Shown here: piece after piece, positions 22,299-35,537 of the stretch
Layout of the letters: each line of letters starts with the position of its first letter
How positions within the stretch are numbered: the stretch's first letter is position 1
Assembly (NCBI GenBank): GCA_021399445.1
Contig: JAJTUQ010000019.1
Coordinates: 1 to 64,000, forward strand
From: Xylogone sp. PMI_703
Lineage: Eukaryota > Ascomycota > Leotiomycetes
Length of the DNA: 64,000 nt
Direction: 5' to 3'
The notes under the pieces: generated by a model
Told to the model about the DNA's origin: nothing
Database searches by the model: none
The model's input: the letters and a program-made list of their open reading frames with translations, nothing else
Position numbers and translations under genes: made by a program

Positions 22299-23668
22299 AT
22301 GAAGGGTGTTATTGTTCCAAAAGCCGGTGCTCCATTTGAGCTTGTCGATAATCTCATTAAGCCTAGCCCAGGTAAGGGAGAGGTCCTAGTGAGGTCTTTG
22401 GCAACTGGCATCAATCCAATGTTGGCCCTCTAACTTTACTTATGCTGATGGACTGCTGATCCATATTCGGTAGGGAAAATCTCATGCAAAACGGGCTTCT
22501 AGTCGATAAATGGCCCACAGTACTAGGGTGTGATGCATCCGGAGTTGTTGTCAGCGTCGGGGAAGGAGTTACGAAGTTTGCCGTTGGTGATGCTGTATTT
22601 GGTTGTACCAAGTTCGGGGGGTCAGATTACATGACCTTTCAGGAATATGTAAGCTGGATAATAATATCTTTCGTCTCATTAGTAAATACAGTAATTGACA
22701 TATCGTTAATAGTTCCTTATGTCGGAGCCGATCACTTTCAAGAGGCCTGAAATTATTTCAGTTGAGCAAGCTGCTACAGTTGGGGTTGCCGCGTTGGTAT
22801 GCCGAGACCAAAATTTCTCGCATTGGCCTACTAGAACTACCGTACTAACTGAATAGACTGCGTCACTTGGGCTAGTCACTGGCGCTGGGTTAGAGTTAGC
22901 AGCTCCTGATAATATTGAAAGAAATACATCGGAATGGCTCATAATCCTCGGGGGGGCTTCATCGGTGGGTCAGTTTGGAATTCAAGTAAGTCACCAGAAG
23001 CCCGCTAAGGATTTGCTAACATCTATGCAGATTGCTAAGTTGAATGGATTCAAAATCCTGGCGTCGTGTTCACCACATAACAATGATGTGACTACCTCCT
23101 AATAGAACAGTGCCCTTACTGTTTGCTGATCGGCATTTAGCTTGTCAAGAGAGTCGGAGCCGACGCGACGTTTGACTATAAGACGCCGGTGGAGACACAG
23201 CTGGCAACAATAGAAGATGTGACTAAAGGCAACTTTTCTGTAGTCTTTGATGGAAGTGCCCAAACGGGAGAGTTCGGTCTAGATATTCTCCAAAAGTTGT
23301 CGAAAGCTGCAACAAGATCGTTTGCCACACCAGATGGATGGTGAGTCAATTTTGCCTATCCTAAAATAAGTTAATAGCAGCTAAAAGTAGAACGAAGGTC
23401 AACAATGGACGCAAGGCCAGGAATTCGTACTTTTAGAATAAGCTTAGGAGAACTTGGTCGAAGTGGCAATGCTAATGCTGACTTGACAAATACTGAAACA
23501 ATCAAGTTCATTCCAAAGCTGGAGAAATTGCTAGCAACTGGCGCTCTGAAGCCATTGGAGTACGTGAATGTTGGGGGTGGATTTGAAGGTATTTTTGAGG
23601 GTCTAACAGCTCTAGGAGAAGGAAGGGGTAGGGGACGGAAAATTGTGGTAAGGCTTCAAGTCGACTAG
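22299..23668 (+). CDS. Medium-chain dehydrogenase/reductase, ToxD / enoyl-reductase-like
   Basis: Seven exons (22299-22420, 22474-22648, 22713-22796, 22857-22985, 23031-23087, 23141-23340, 23398-23668) join in phase to 345 aa, the usual size. The N-terminus MKGVIVPKAGAPFEL and GLLVDKWPTVLGCDASGVVV are typical of the GroES-like fold of fungal ToxD and trans-acting enoyl reductases. GGASSVGQFGIQ is the NADP-binding loop, followed by SPHNNDLVKRVGADATFDY. The structural and catalytic zinc cysteines of alcohol dehydrogenases are absent, as in quinone or enoyl reductases. The first intron has a weak donor (GTTGGC) and the last uses an AAG acceptor, both chosen because they restore the family reading. 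It likely reduces a C=C or carbonyl bond with NADPH. Confidence 0.82.
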
Positions 23669-25148
23669 AGGGGTGAGTCTTTGGTATTCTTCCACTCTAG
23701 GACCGCGGTGTTTGTTCAAGCTCTGCGTTTCTTGCCCTTTATGAATGCAAATGTTGAAGTATCTTCCGTTTCTACGTCACCCCATCCAAATTACTGTTCT
23801 TAGGGAAAGGAACAGAGTTTCTTGTCAATAGTATGTCGAAAAGAGGTGTTGTGCCCCCAAGTAAAGTATTTGCGTGGCAATTGCAGGTCCGACGACGCAC
23901 CAAGCAGAACAGAACCCGCCGCCCACAGTGCTGCAATGGGGTCGAACGTGGTGATAAGGCTCTTGCCTGCTGTCGCACTAAACACAAGCTCGCGGGATCA
24001 GTATTGTTTGGATCTGGAGTCAGATCGCTGATGCTGTATTAATTCATCTACCAGCCGATCCTTCCCAGCAGGTATGTGTGGGGTGGGAAGCAGCAGGGTC
24101 GGCATGTTTGCAGGTCACATCACGCCCGACAAACTCACCGGCTTGATCACCCAGGCGTACACGTACAAGTACACTTCTTCTGTACAATGTATGGGTGACT
24201 GTGCTACTTGAAGAAGTAACCACTTTACACTATCGTGATTTTGTTGCTGGCTGCTGTCAGATTAAGGTCGGGAGCTCGCTGCTTGGCGCTGCTCTTTCTG
24301 CCACGGTGCCTCCAACGTGCGCTTGCCTGTTTGCAATGCCAAAGCCACCACTATCTTTCGCTGCGCGCTGGAGCTATATTGGTGCTATTGTGGTTTTGAC
24401 TCCCAGGTGCCAGTACCTGGTACTCACGATGCCATTCGCGCCATTCGCGCCATTCAGGTCACCCTGTGTTCATGATGGTTATGGAATCAATCGGCCAGCC
24501 AGCCAGCCAGCGAGCCCATCAGTCGGTCGGACGATCATGCTCATGAAGTCTTGGCAGCGCGCGAGTTGCCACGGACTTGGCCAGCGACGAGCGAATACGA
24601 AGCTTTGAAGCCCGCCCGCTCTCCAGGAGATTGGTGGTGGATCAGCAGCAAGCAAGCAAAACATGGAGTCCCAGCGCTGCTCTCTGTCCCAGCAGTCCAA
24701 CATCTGACGATCGTTGCGCGATGAAGGTGTTGGGTCCGCCGCCATTCTCCAGGATGTCTGGAACACATTGGCTGCCAGCTGCCAACCCCATCATTTACCC
24801 CGTCCCCCCGCAATCCTGTCCCAGTCACTGTGCAATGCCGAGACTTTTGCGTCGGTGTGATCTCATCCGAATAGGAAGGAGAGACGGGGAATAATACCAC
24901 GAATAAACCTGGAGCAGTAGGAGCGATGGAGAGGCCAAGCATGAACAGAAAGGAGCACCAAGGGAAAAGGACCGACAAGGGATGGCTGAGGGGAACGCTG
25001 GATGAAGGGTCGAGAAGGGATCTTCCTAATTAAATAAAGCTTGATGGACCTGGGTCTGTGAATTCTGGTTACCCAGAATCTTTGAGCTCCTTCACGCGTC
25101 TTCTACTCGAAATATTCTTCGTCTTGAGCAATCATAGTGGGCGCCGTC
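23669..25148. other. Intergenic, long promoter of the fucose-permease-like gene
   Basis: Balanced to GC-rich, with open stretches on both strands that show no domain. It contains a small tandem repeat of GCCATTCGC (three copies, last imperfect, 24431-24457) and a CAGC/CAGCCAGCC run near 24496-24512. Nothing else is recognised. Confidence 0.45.
24431..24457. repeat. 9-bp tandem repeat, three copies
   Basis: GCCATTCGC occurs at 24431 and 24440, and GCCATTCAG follows at 24449. It is a short microsatellite-like tract in the upstream region of the permease gene. Confidence 0.7.
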
Positions 25149-26947
25149 ATGGGTATTTTCAAAAGACGTTCGCTGAAAGTCAGCGACAAGGAGAAGACGA
25201 GGGCCGCCGAACTGACTTTGCGCGAGTCCATCTATCCCCTGTGTCTCGTCACGATTCTGTTCTTTCTGTGGGTGCGTGAAACGTGTTCTGTGTTACTGCT
25301 TTATTTCAGCCCTTGGCTAATCTTGATGATTTTGAAAGGGATTCTCCTATGGCTTGCTTGATACACTGAATAAGCATTTTCAAAATACTCTGGGTATCAC
25401 GAGGTCTCGATCGTCGGGTCTGCAAGCTGCATATTTTGGGTATGTAGAGAGCTAGCTTGGGATGTCCAAATTCATTTGGATATGGATTGATGGGTTCAAT
25501 CTAGGGCGTATCCGCTTGCTTCCCTCGGCCATGCAAACTGGATTCTGAGGCACTATGGCTATAAGCCTGTTTTCATATGGGGCCTCTGCTTGTACGGAAT
25601 CGGAGCACTTATTGCCTGGCCTTGCATCCTCCATCGATCCTTTGGGGGCTTCTGTGCTGCAATCTTCGTTATTGGGAATGGCCTGGGCTCACTTGAGACT
25701 GCTGCGAACCCTTATATCACAGGTCAGTGCCCCCATGCTAAGATGATATGCCATTTGGTTACTAACCTGGCGTAACTAGTGTGCGGCCCCCCCAAGTATG
25801 CCGAGATGCGGATCAATATCTCTCAAGCTTTTAATGGTATCGGAACCGTTGTTGCTCCTGTCCTTGGTTCCTACGTCTTCTTCCTGAAAACAGGAGAGGA
25901 TTCTAAGGCACTTCACAACGTGCAATGGGTGTATCTTGCGATCGCCTGCTTTGTATTCCTCCTGGCAGTAGTATTTTACTTGTGTGTATTTCGATCTCTT
26001 TGCTGCAATATAGTCCTTAGAAATTAAACCATGCTAACATAGTCATCGTAGTTCTCCCATCCCGGAGATAACGGATGCTGATATGGAATTTCAAGCCGAG
26101 CAAACTCATGCGGGTACAGATGTGAAGCCATTTCGCAAGCAGTATCGGCTGTTCCATGCTGCGTTTGCCCAATTCTGCTATACAGGTGCTCAGGTGCGTA
26201 CACATCTAACTATCATTTCTACGATCCAGAGCATTTGCAGGCCATTCTTCTTTACCTTGGTAATGATACAAATTTGCTTACTTATCACCATAGGTTGCGA
26301 TTGCGAGCTACTTCATCAACTATGTTACGGAAACACGGCCAAACACGGATTCCTCTTTAGCCGCCAAGTTCCTTGCTGGCGCCCAAGGTGCATTCGCTCT
26401 GGGTAGGTTTACAGGTGTCGGCTTTATGAAGTTCATCAAACCCCGATGGGTATTTCTATTTTACTTAACAATGTGTGTCGTTTTCATTGCCCCAAGCATT
26501 ACTCAGAGAGGTAACACAGGCATGTCAATGCTCTATATAACTCTCTTCTTCGAGTCCATTTGCTTCCCGACAATTGTTGCTCTTGGGATGCGAGGGCTGG
26601 GCAAATATACTAAACGCGGCTCTGGGTATATCGTCGCAGGGGTTTCTGGAGGTGCTTGTGTGCCACCATTGTTAGGACGGGCTGCAGATTTGAACAACTC
26701 AACTGCGATTGCCATGACAGTTCCACTAGCATTCTTTGTAGCTGCAGAGACCTATGCAGTTTGCGTTAACTTTGTGCCCAATTATAGGGAGACGGTAGAT
26801 AAATTTACGGTTACCGAGATAGGATTAGGAGGAGTTGCCAGAGATGAAGAGAGCGGAATCAAGCAAGAAGACAGTGGAGCGGAAAAGCAAACTAGACAAG
26901 AGGCGGAAGAGGTTACGGGGCCATTTGAGAGAAAGGAGAAGATTTGA
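25149..26947 (+). CDS. MFS permease, L-fucose permease (FucP)-like
   Basis: Exons 25149-25271, 25339-25439, 25505-25722, 25780-25981, 26052-26193 and 26294-26947 join in phase to 479 aa. After a basic N-terminus comes SIYPLCLVTILFFLWGFSYGLLDTLNKHFQ, in which the FFLWGF..GLLD.LN pattern marks the FucP-type (FHS) family. Other typical parts are GLQAAYFGAYPLASL, GLGSLETAANPYI, ISQAFNGIGTVVAPVLGSYVFF and RPNTDSSLAAKFLAGAQGAF. The C-terminal 60 residues are charged and cytosolic. Family members import L-fucose or related hexoses with protons. It is followed by a second sugar permease and an arylsulfatase, which suggests a catabolic locus. The exact substrate is inferred only from the family. Confidence 0.88.
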
Positions 26948-27202
26948 TCTTGAGTTAAGTTGCTATACCAGAAGTAGTATTTTATAACGAATAAATTTCA
27001 ATATTGTTCAATAAGCAGCCAGCATGGATTTTGGTTGACGAGTATCAACCAACGTTATTGAAAGGAACGGGATCTATGATTGCCATGGATTCAAAGCTGA
27101 GAATTCTCCAAGTTCTGTTGGCGAACTGAGTATTGAATTCATTAGAAAAGCCGTACCGAATATGATTTCGCTACGGCTTAGAGTAGCCCAAATACTAACT
27201 TC

Positions 27203-29031
27203 CTAAGTCCTCACCCTCTCTTCTTCTTCGGCATATCCTAAGTCTGCGGTCTTGCTTAACTCAGTATCCAGTGGCGCCCCCTTTGCACCAAACACTTGTT
27301 CCATCTCTTCGAGAGATTTTCCTTGAGTCTACCGACAGGTCAGTCCGTTCAGTCTTCGAATAATAAACAACATAGCAGCGTAAAAGAAATATACTGACCT
27401 CTTTAAGTATAAAGTATGAATAAGCAATCAAAGCATAATTGAAGATAGCAAACATAAGGAACGTCCTCCAACCAATATTCTTAATAGCATACGGAGTAAT
27501 TTGGGATAGCATAAAGTTGAATAACCATTGGGCTGCAGCACCAATTGCGATTCCAACTTCACGAATACGGTTCGGAAAGATTTCACTTAGATATATCCTT
27601 ACAGCGGTTAGTTATAAGAAAGTGTGCATTGTTGAAGAGACATACCAAGATACCGGGCCCCAGGACAGATTATAAGCAGCTGCTTCACTATAAACCATAA
27701 CAATGGACGCAATAGAAGCTCTTGAGATCTTGCCAGCAACAGGAGGATGCGTCGCTGAGATAATGGCAATTATCAACATGAAGGTCCCCATAGCTCCAGC
27801 ACCCCCCATAAATGCAGTTTTTCTTCCGATGCGGCCAACAACCAAGAGCTACGGATCATATTGTCAATAGGGAGTGTGTTAGATAGAAATGTCTTAAGAA
27901 GACTTACGGTAAAGGTAGTAACAGCAACAACTTTGACAAGTCCAAAGAACCCAGTAATGAGTAGCGTGGAGTTTCCAGCGCCGAGGGTACCAAATATTTG
28001 TGGCGCATAGTAGGCGAGAGAGGTATTTCCAGTCAACTGAACACCTGAAAGAATGAAGTTAGATGCTGCACGGTGTTGGATCAATACGAGCCTACCTAAT
28101 TGCATACTGATAACTATGAAGAGTCTGAAGCGATTTATAGGGAGCAGGAACTCCTTCCAAGTAAGGCCTTCAGTTGCCCGGATCTCCTCCTCAAGGCTCA
28201 GGAAGATTTCATCAAACTCAGCCCGTACTTCCGGAGTGTCTTCTCCTCTCACCCAGATCAAGCTTTCGAGAGCTTTATCATTCTGACCACGTTTTGCAAG
28301 CCAACGTGGACTTTCCTTTATGAGAAACATGCCAAGGCCTAGGATCCCGCCGGGAACTATTATCGAAATATTAGGAGAAGGCTTGAACTGGACACGTAGA
28401 GAAATATACTCATTTGGATCCCAACAGGCAGCTGCCACTGGATAGTAGATGATTTATAGTTGTAGGTGACAGCGTAAACGACCCTGTAGCGATGGTATAT
28501 TAGATCTATTAAGCAAGCTATCCGGGAAATTGTACAAGCATAGGCTTACCAATAACTAGTCATCACACCAATTGCGAAAAACAACTGAAAGCAAGAGCCA
28601 AGTTGGCCACGGATATTCTTTGGAGCCATCTCTGCTGAGTACATAGGTACCAGGACCGTGGCTGCACCAACCCCAAACCCGGATATAACTCTGCCGGCAT
28701 AGAAACATCCAATTGAATGTGTGTTGATAACCTGGAGAATACCACCAAGACAGAAGATGAGAGAGCTAAGCATCATGGACAAGCGACGACCCATGCGAGC
28801 CGTGATGGGCCATATCAGAAAACAGCCAAAGAAAGCACCTGCTTGAAGGATGCTCACACAGTTGGAATTGACGCGTGTTTTGTTAGCCGTTGTAAAGCGA
28901 AAATCCCTCTGGAACGAAGAGAGTGTGAGAACGCCGCCAACAATTCCGGTATCATAAGAGAAAAGAAATGACCCTATGCAGCAGAGAATGACCAGGTAGA
29001 TTGCTCGAAAGGTTCCTAAGCGCTTACCCAT
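27203..29031 (-). CDS. SP-family sugar permease
   Basis: Minus-strand exons 29031-28550, 28483-28410, 28356-28096, 28044-27908, 27848-27646, 27597-27399 and 27328-27203 join in phase to 493 aa. Family signatures are FLFSYDTGIVGGVL in helix 1, GRRLSMM, the VLVPMYSAEMAPKNIRGQ motif (PxYxxExxPxxxRG), PESPRWL-like KESPRWLAKRG, GRRK-like VVGRIGRKTAF, WGPVSWIYLSEIFPNRIRE (a second copy of the signature) and the final ETQGKSLEEM. Twelve hydrophobic segments are expected. It is a plasma-membrane sugar:H+ symporter. Its promoter is shared with the arylsulfatase on the other strand. Confidence 0.88.
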
Positions 29032-29876
29032 CGTAACAGTTCCGAAGCTGTAAAACTTGCGTCGTCGAAGCTGTTAACACGCTCTAAGGGGGCTTTGTTT
29101 GAATCAATATTGCTACAACCTAGCTAAAGAATCTTGGAGTCATGAATGGAGCCTTCAAGGAGGAGACTCAGCAATTTAAATAGCCGGATATACTTATTGA
29201 TGGCTTGCGTGCTTGCCCCAGAATATGTCGAAAGGGGGGCCCACGGTCCCCAGATTACTATCCCCAGCTCTGATGAGCCCCAGGCTTCTCCATATCCTGC
29301 ATGTACACTGCTCTTTGGTAAGTCCCCTAAAGATGCTGGACCCGTGGTGGCTCCCTGTTGTCGACCCGGTTTATGGTGGCAACTGAACTGCGATATCCGT
29401 TGCGACTTCCGCCGCGACTTCCGTTGCGATATCCGGAATCAGAAATGGCTTCAAAAGGCCTGAGCTTAGTAAGTAGGGATTGATACAATATTTCGGTGGT
29501 GGCGGGCAGCATTATCCACTTTCTGCAGACATAGGATGGTATGTTAAATCTGATACCAAGCCGTTTGTCTCTCCCGGGTTGTTATGACTTCAGGGAGTCG
29601 AACACTCAACCAGTTTGAAGGACATCCGGTCTCAATTTAATGTGCGACTTCCGTGATATCAAAGCGATATCCGTTCGACTCTGAGACCTATGGGGGGATT
29701 CAGCGTTCTACTAAAGCAGGTCGCAGGTTGCCGGATATCATTATTTATCCTCATAATCTGTCCATGCTGATATATGTATCTTTCCTTTCTTCTCTATTCT
29801 CCATTCTCTTCACTATTCTTTCTGTTTTGAGAATTCCGTACGATTTAACTTTTAGGTGCTAATTGGCATTTTTAAT
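29032..29876. promoter_or_regulatory. Bidirectional promoter of sugar permease and arylsulfatase
   Basis: The 845-bp spacer lies between two divergent starts. It carries a cluster of CGATATCCG and CGACTTCCG words at 29391-29438 and again at 29645-29739. The last 100 bp before the sulfatase start are pyrimidine-rich (TCTTTCCTTTCTTCTC-type), a usual fungal core-promoter feature. An open stretch on the plus strand at 29146-29463 crosses the repeats and has no domain. Confidence 0.6.
29391..29438 (+). repeat. Four 12-bp tandem units, likely regulator-binding array
   Basis: Units of exactly 12 bp are CGATATCCGTTG (29391), CGACTTCCGCCG (29403), CGACTTCCGTTG (29415) and CGATATCCGGAA (29427). The outer two share GATATC and the inner two share GACTTC. 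Further copies are CGACTTCCG at 29645, CGATATCCG at 29665 and the inverted CCGGATATC at 29731. CCG and CGG triplets are the half-sites usually bound by Zn2Cys6 proteins, so this may be an operator array. That role is inference. Confidence 0.6.
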
Positions 29877-31888
<2,012 letters not shown>

Positions 31889-32532
31889 ATTTTTTTCATA
31901 AGGCTAGTAGATAATCGGCAACGAAGTGTATCTTATCGCTGCTTGAGCTCTGTGGTGGGCACAAAGTTGTGTGCTGTAGATAAGTAAATAAATAACTTAT
32001 CCCTCAGTAGCTTAATCAATATTGTACGATTCTAGCCGCGCATTCTGCATAGATACTCCCGCGGCATAAATAGGGAAGAGCTGCAAAGGTTAGAAAGATC
32101 CGGAATACTGCAAGAATGAAAGGTCGCTTTGCAAGTCCATATTTATGTAGACCAACAATTCCTCCGAGAAAGTTCATTGATATGAAAAAATGGGAGTAGA
32201 CCTAGCATACCAGTTTTTGTCACTAATAGATGGTAAACATATAGCTTAGATCGCAGCTAATCTATCAGATCATATAAGAATATATCAGCAGCAGTTAATT
32301 GTGTTCTCCAATTGACTGGCATCTGTCAGCGAAATATTGTAAATGAACGCTAAAAAAGCTTAATCCCGAAACGACGTCTGCAGGATTTAAGTCGAACTCT
32401 TTTCCACGTTAGCCGACCCAACATCGTCTTTTGATCCAGCCAGTAACAGGGTGGAACGTTCACAGCCCTTTCAAATAATAATCTTGGGGAAGCAGCAATT
32501 CTGATCAGTGTTGGGAGACAGCGTACCTTGTA
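31889..32532. promoter_or_regulatory. Intergenic, promoter of the twin-zinc-cluster regulator
   Basis: The 644-bp region has the 3' flank of the sulfatase and the upstream region of the regulator. No CGATATCCG word was noticed here. I see nothing else. Confidence 0.4.
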
Positions 32533-35213
32533 ATGATAGCTCAAGGAAGTATGGCCTCAAGCTCTCCTGCTTCACGCGACTCAATACCATCTTGTGTCGT
32601 ATGCAGGCAACGAAAGGTGAGTATAAATTGTTTGCCTCCGCACTAATTTTGATTAATTTTAATACCAGGTGAAATGCGATGGACGTCCAGGCACCTGTGC
32701 TCGATGTGAGAAGCTCGGCTTAGAGTGTCGATGGCAGCACGGTTAGCTATAACTCCCGTAAAGATAATAAGCTCTACCTAACAAAATAGTCTTATAGATT
32801 ACCCAGATATTAGCTCTAGAGCGAATATAATTAGTTCCCACAACAGTCGCGATATTACTCAGGCTGGTCTCAAAAGAATGAGACAAGCTGTTGCCTGTGA
32901 GACTTGCCGAAGAAGGAAGTTGAAATGTAACGGAGGAAAACCGACATGTTCATCCTGCATCAAACGGAAACTTGAATGCGTGTATAGGCCTAGATATAGG
33001 CGTCAATCTTCATCATCTGGCCTATCCCCAGTCGCAGGGGAGCCATCAACTTCTCACAACCATGATGAGGTTGAATCGCAGAACTCAGGAGTTGGGACTT
33101 CAAGGAAAGCTGTCGTACCGCTTGAATGTCTCATTATTACTAACTTTTAAATAGACAGGAAACTCGTTATCTGGGTGAATTATCTGGGTATGCCATGAGA
33201 ATTTACATCGACTCATACTTTCTCAATATGCACCCCATATGTATTAATAACTATATGCATCCCGGAACATTATTTGAGGCATTAGATCAAGGAACAGTTC
33301 CTCCTCTCTTACTCTATTCCCTGTGTGGAGTATCTGCAAAATTCCTATCCGATCCAGATAAAAGGGCGATTGGTCGCCAGTGGCTTGTAGAAGCCAGACG
33401 ATTGATATTCGATCGGCTAGATCACATCTCTACACTGACCGTCGTCGCCTTGCAACTACTGGTTTTGAATGATATTCAAGAAGGGAATTTAACCTCTGCA
33501 TGGAATTTACTTGGTACGGGTCAAGACTGATGCATTTATGGGCAAGGCTTATACATTGTATCCAGGAATATCAATCCGCATGGCGCTCCGTTTAAAACTT
33601 AACCTACCCAGATCGCGAGAAGGGGATCCATTGAAGATCGAGTCATCCCAATTTCTTGAAGAGGAATGCCATCTTCGATTGATGTGGTCGATTTTTGTTG
33701 CAGACCTTCTCTTTGGTTGCGATGAGAGTCAAATCAATGAGACATCTGTTGCCCTGCTGCCTACTCCTTGCAGCATGTGGAATTTCGCTCAAGCATCCCC
33801 GTGTGTAACATTTCGGATTCACGATAAGTTGTACGATACTGTCGTCGAACACGCCACGAATCCATGTGCCTATCTTATCAGGGTGCTTCTTATCAGGAAA
33901 AGAATCCTTCAGTAAGTTTACAATTTAGTAATTGTATTATCATCCTGTTGACATAGGTTGACGATATAGCTATATCAAATTTCCGACAGAACATACTCAA
34001 ATACAACCATGGTCTCCAAGTTCTACATTCCAGCAACTCATTAGTGAACTCAATGAGTGGAGACGATCCTTGCCTAGAAATTATATATTCGGAGAGCGGA
34101 GCATATATGCGTTCCGTTCAGGTCGCCAAATCGATATGTTTCTGATGATCCATGTGTGGTACCACCAGTCTCGCTGCGAGCTATACAGTATATGGAAGCA
34201 ATTTCACATGGATAGTATGGATGTAGACGTGCATAACAACGTCTCGAGCCAGTTCATTGAAGATTGTAAAATGAAATGCCTTATTCATGCTAATTCTATA
34301 TCCTCGGCTGTAGAAAAAGTACTCAGTATTGAACCCGATCATCTGTTCCGGGATGCCTGGTTGGGGTTTTGTATTCTAGATTCTACTCGAATACAATTAT
34401 CCCATAAAGATATGGTAATTGAACAATATACGTTTGACGAAAGAGAGCTAGTTTTACGACTAAAAGTTAATATACGCGCCCTCTCAACCACTAAATCAGT
34501 GTTTCCCTTAACGGAAAAAATAGTAAGTTACACCGACATACGCTATATAGATACTGAGAAGGGCATAGTATCAAGAATGTTTAACTTCGATTCAGGATGC
34601 TGGGCTCACTGAAAAGGTTGGCTTATCCAAGGCGACCTTTAATCAAAGGTATTTATTTACCTCTAGTTCTCAAGTTACTTACATGCTCTTACCGTTTTAT
34701 TTATATAGAGAAGGGCTGGCAAATACAAATGCAATTGAAGATTTCACTCCGGAGATTATAAAGCGATACCCATTCCTCGTACCAGCACCACTCGCAGATT
34801 CGGAAATTTGGAACCACATCTTCAATGCTACTAGTCTTGCCGAACCAAGGACCAGAGAGTCTTCCAGTGGTCCCAGAAATAGGCAATCAGATTCTAGCTT
34901 TACCAGCCAACAAGTGCTCCAGTCTAACAGAAGTCAAGCGTCACTGTCAGCTAGCTTGCTATGGACGAATTATGTACCGACGGAAATCTACCCTATATGG
35001 CCGGACTACGAATATCTCATGCCATATAACAACTTGCGAGCCAATCAAGCCACTGATAATGGCCAATACCTCCAATCTTTAGAATTATTAGCAGATAGCA
35101 ATGATTTTTTGATGGACTTCAACAGGAACGTGGAGGAGGCAGAAAACCCGTCAAATATGCTCTCGGCACTTCCTAGAATGGATCTGAATCAACCAGATTC
35201 GGGGCATTCATAG
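32533..35213 (+). CDS. Transcription factor with two tandem Zn2Cys6 clusters
   Basis: Exons 32533-32616, 32669-32741, 32798-33114, 33159-33513, 33566-33911, 33970-34522, 34596-34648 and 34709-35213 join in phase to 761 aa. Cluster 1 has C21, C24, C31, C38, C41 and C48; it is split by intron 1 at the usual place after CRQRK. Cluster 2 has C86, C89, C96, C103, C106 and C113 (CETCRRRKLKC). Both have all six cysteines and basic residues between the second and third Cys. The middle part (about 165-500) fits the fungal-specific transcription factor domain, with YFLNMHPI, ISIRMALRLKLNLPR and LRLMWSIFVADLL. The C-terminus is acidic and Asn-rich, with SNDFLMDFNRN, suggesting activation. It lies just downstream of the arylsulfatase and is the best candidate local regulator. 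Confidence 0.88.
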
Positions 35214-35537
35214 GCAGATATGTAGTCAAAAGTATTCAGTTGGAAAGGTGTTGAAGATATGTTTAAGCCTAGCATTAATTGTGACAAAATCATAATCATA
35301 GCACTTCGAGGATTGGGCTGGAACATACGACGACCTGAAAAACCGTTTGTATTTAGGGACTACTCATGCAATCATTCTTTCCTTGCTCTTGTGCAATTGA
35401 AGATCCGTTCTGGGCGAGTAAGAGTAAAATGTTATAGCTAAATAATATTGTATGCTACCATTAGGGGAAATTTTTGCTTTTCGGTCTTCGAAAACATCAA
35501 AGCTATTAACTTAATTTCAGAGCCCTTTTAAATAAAC
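35214..35537. other. Convergent 3' spacer
   Basis: AT-rich spacer of 324 bp between the regulator and the converging SDR pseudogene. It should hold the two 3' ends. No gene is seen. Confidence 0.4.

Noticed and set aside
22421..22473. Frame break in the ToxD-like gene
   Set aside because: An intron with a weak GTTGGC donor restores the family sequence; all later exons agree.
24195..24978. Several 100-140 codon frames on both strands
   Set aside because: They overlap in different frames in GC-richer DNA and have no domain; probably chance openness in a promoter region.
29146..29463. 105-codon frame with repeated Asp-Ile-Arg/Asp-Phe-Arg
   Set aside because: The repeated residues come from the 12-bp DNA repeats; more likely a promoter array than a protein.
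29560..29625. tRNA-like word (GTTCGACTCC on the minus strand)
   Set aside because: No full cloverleaf with matching acceptor and anticodon arms could be drawn.
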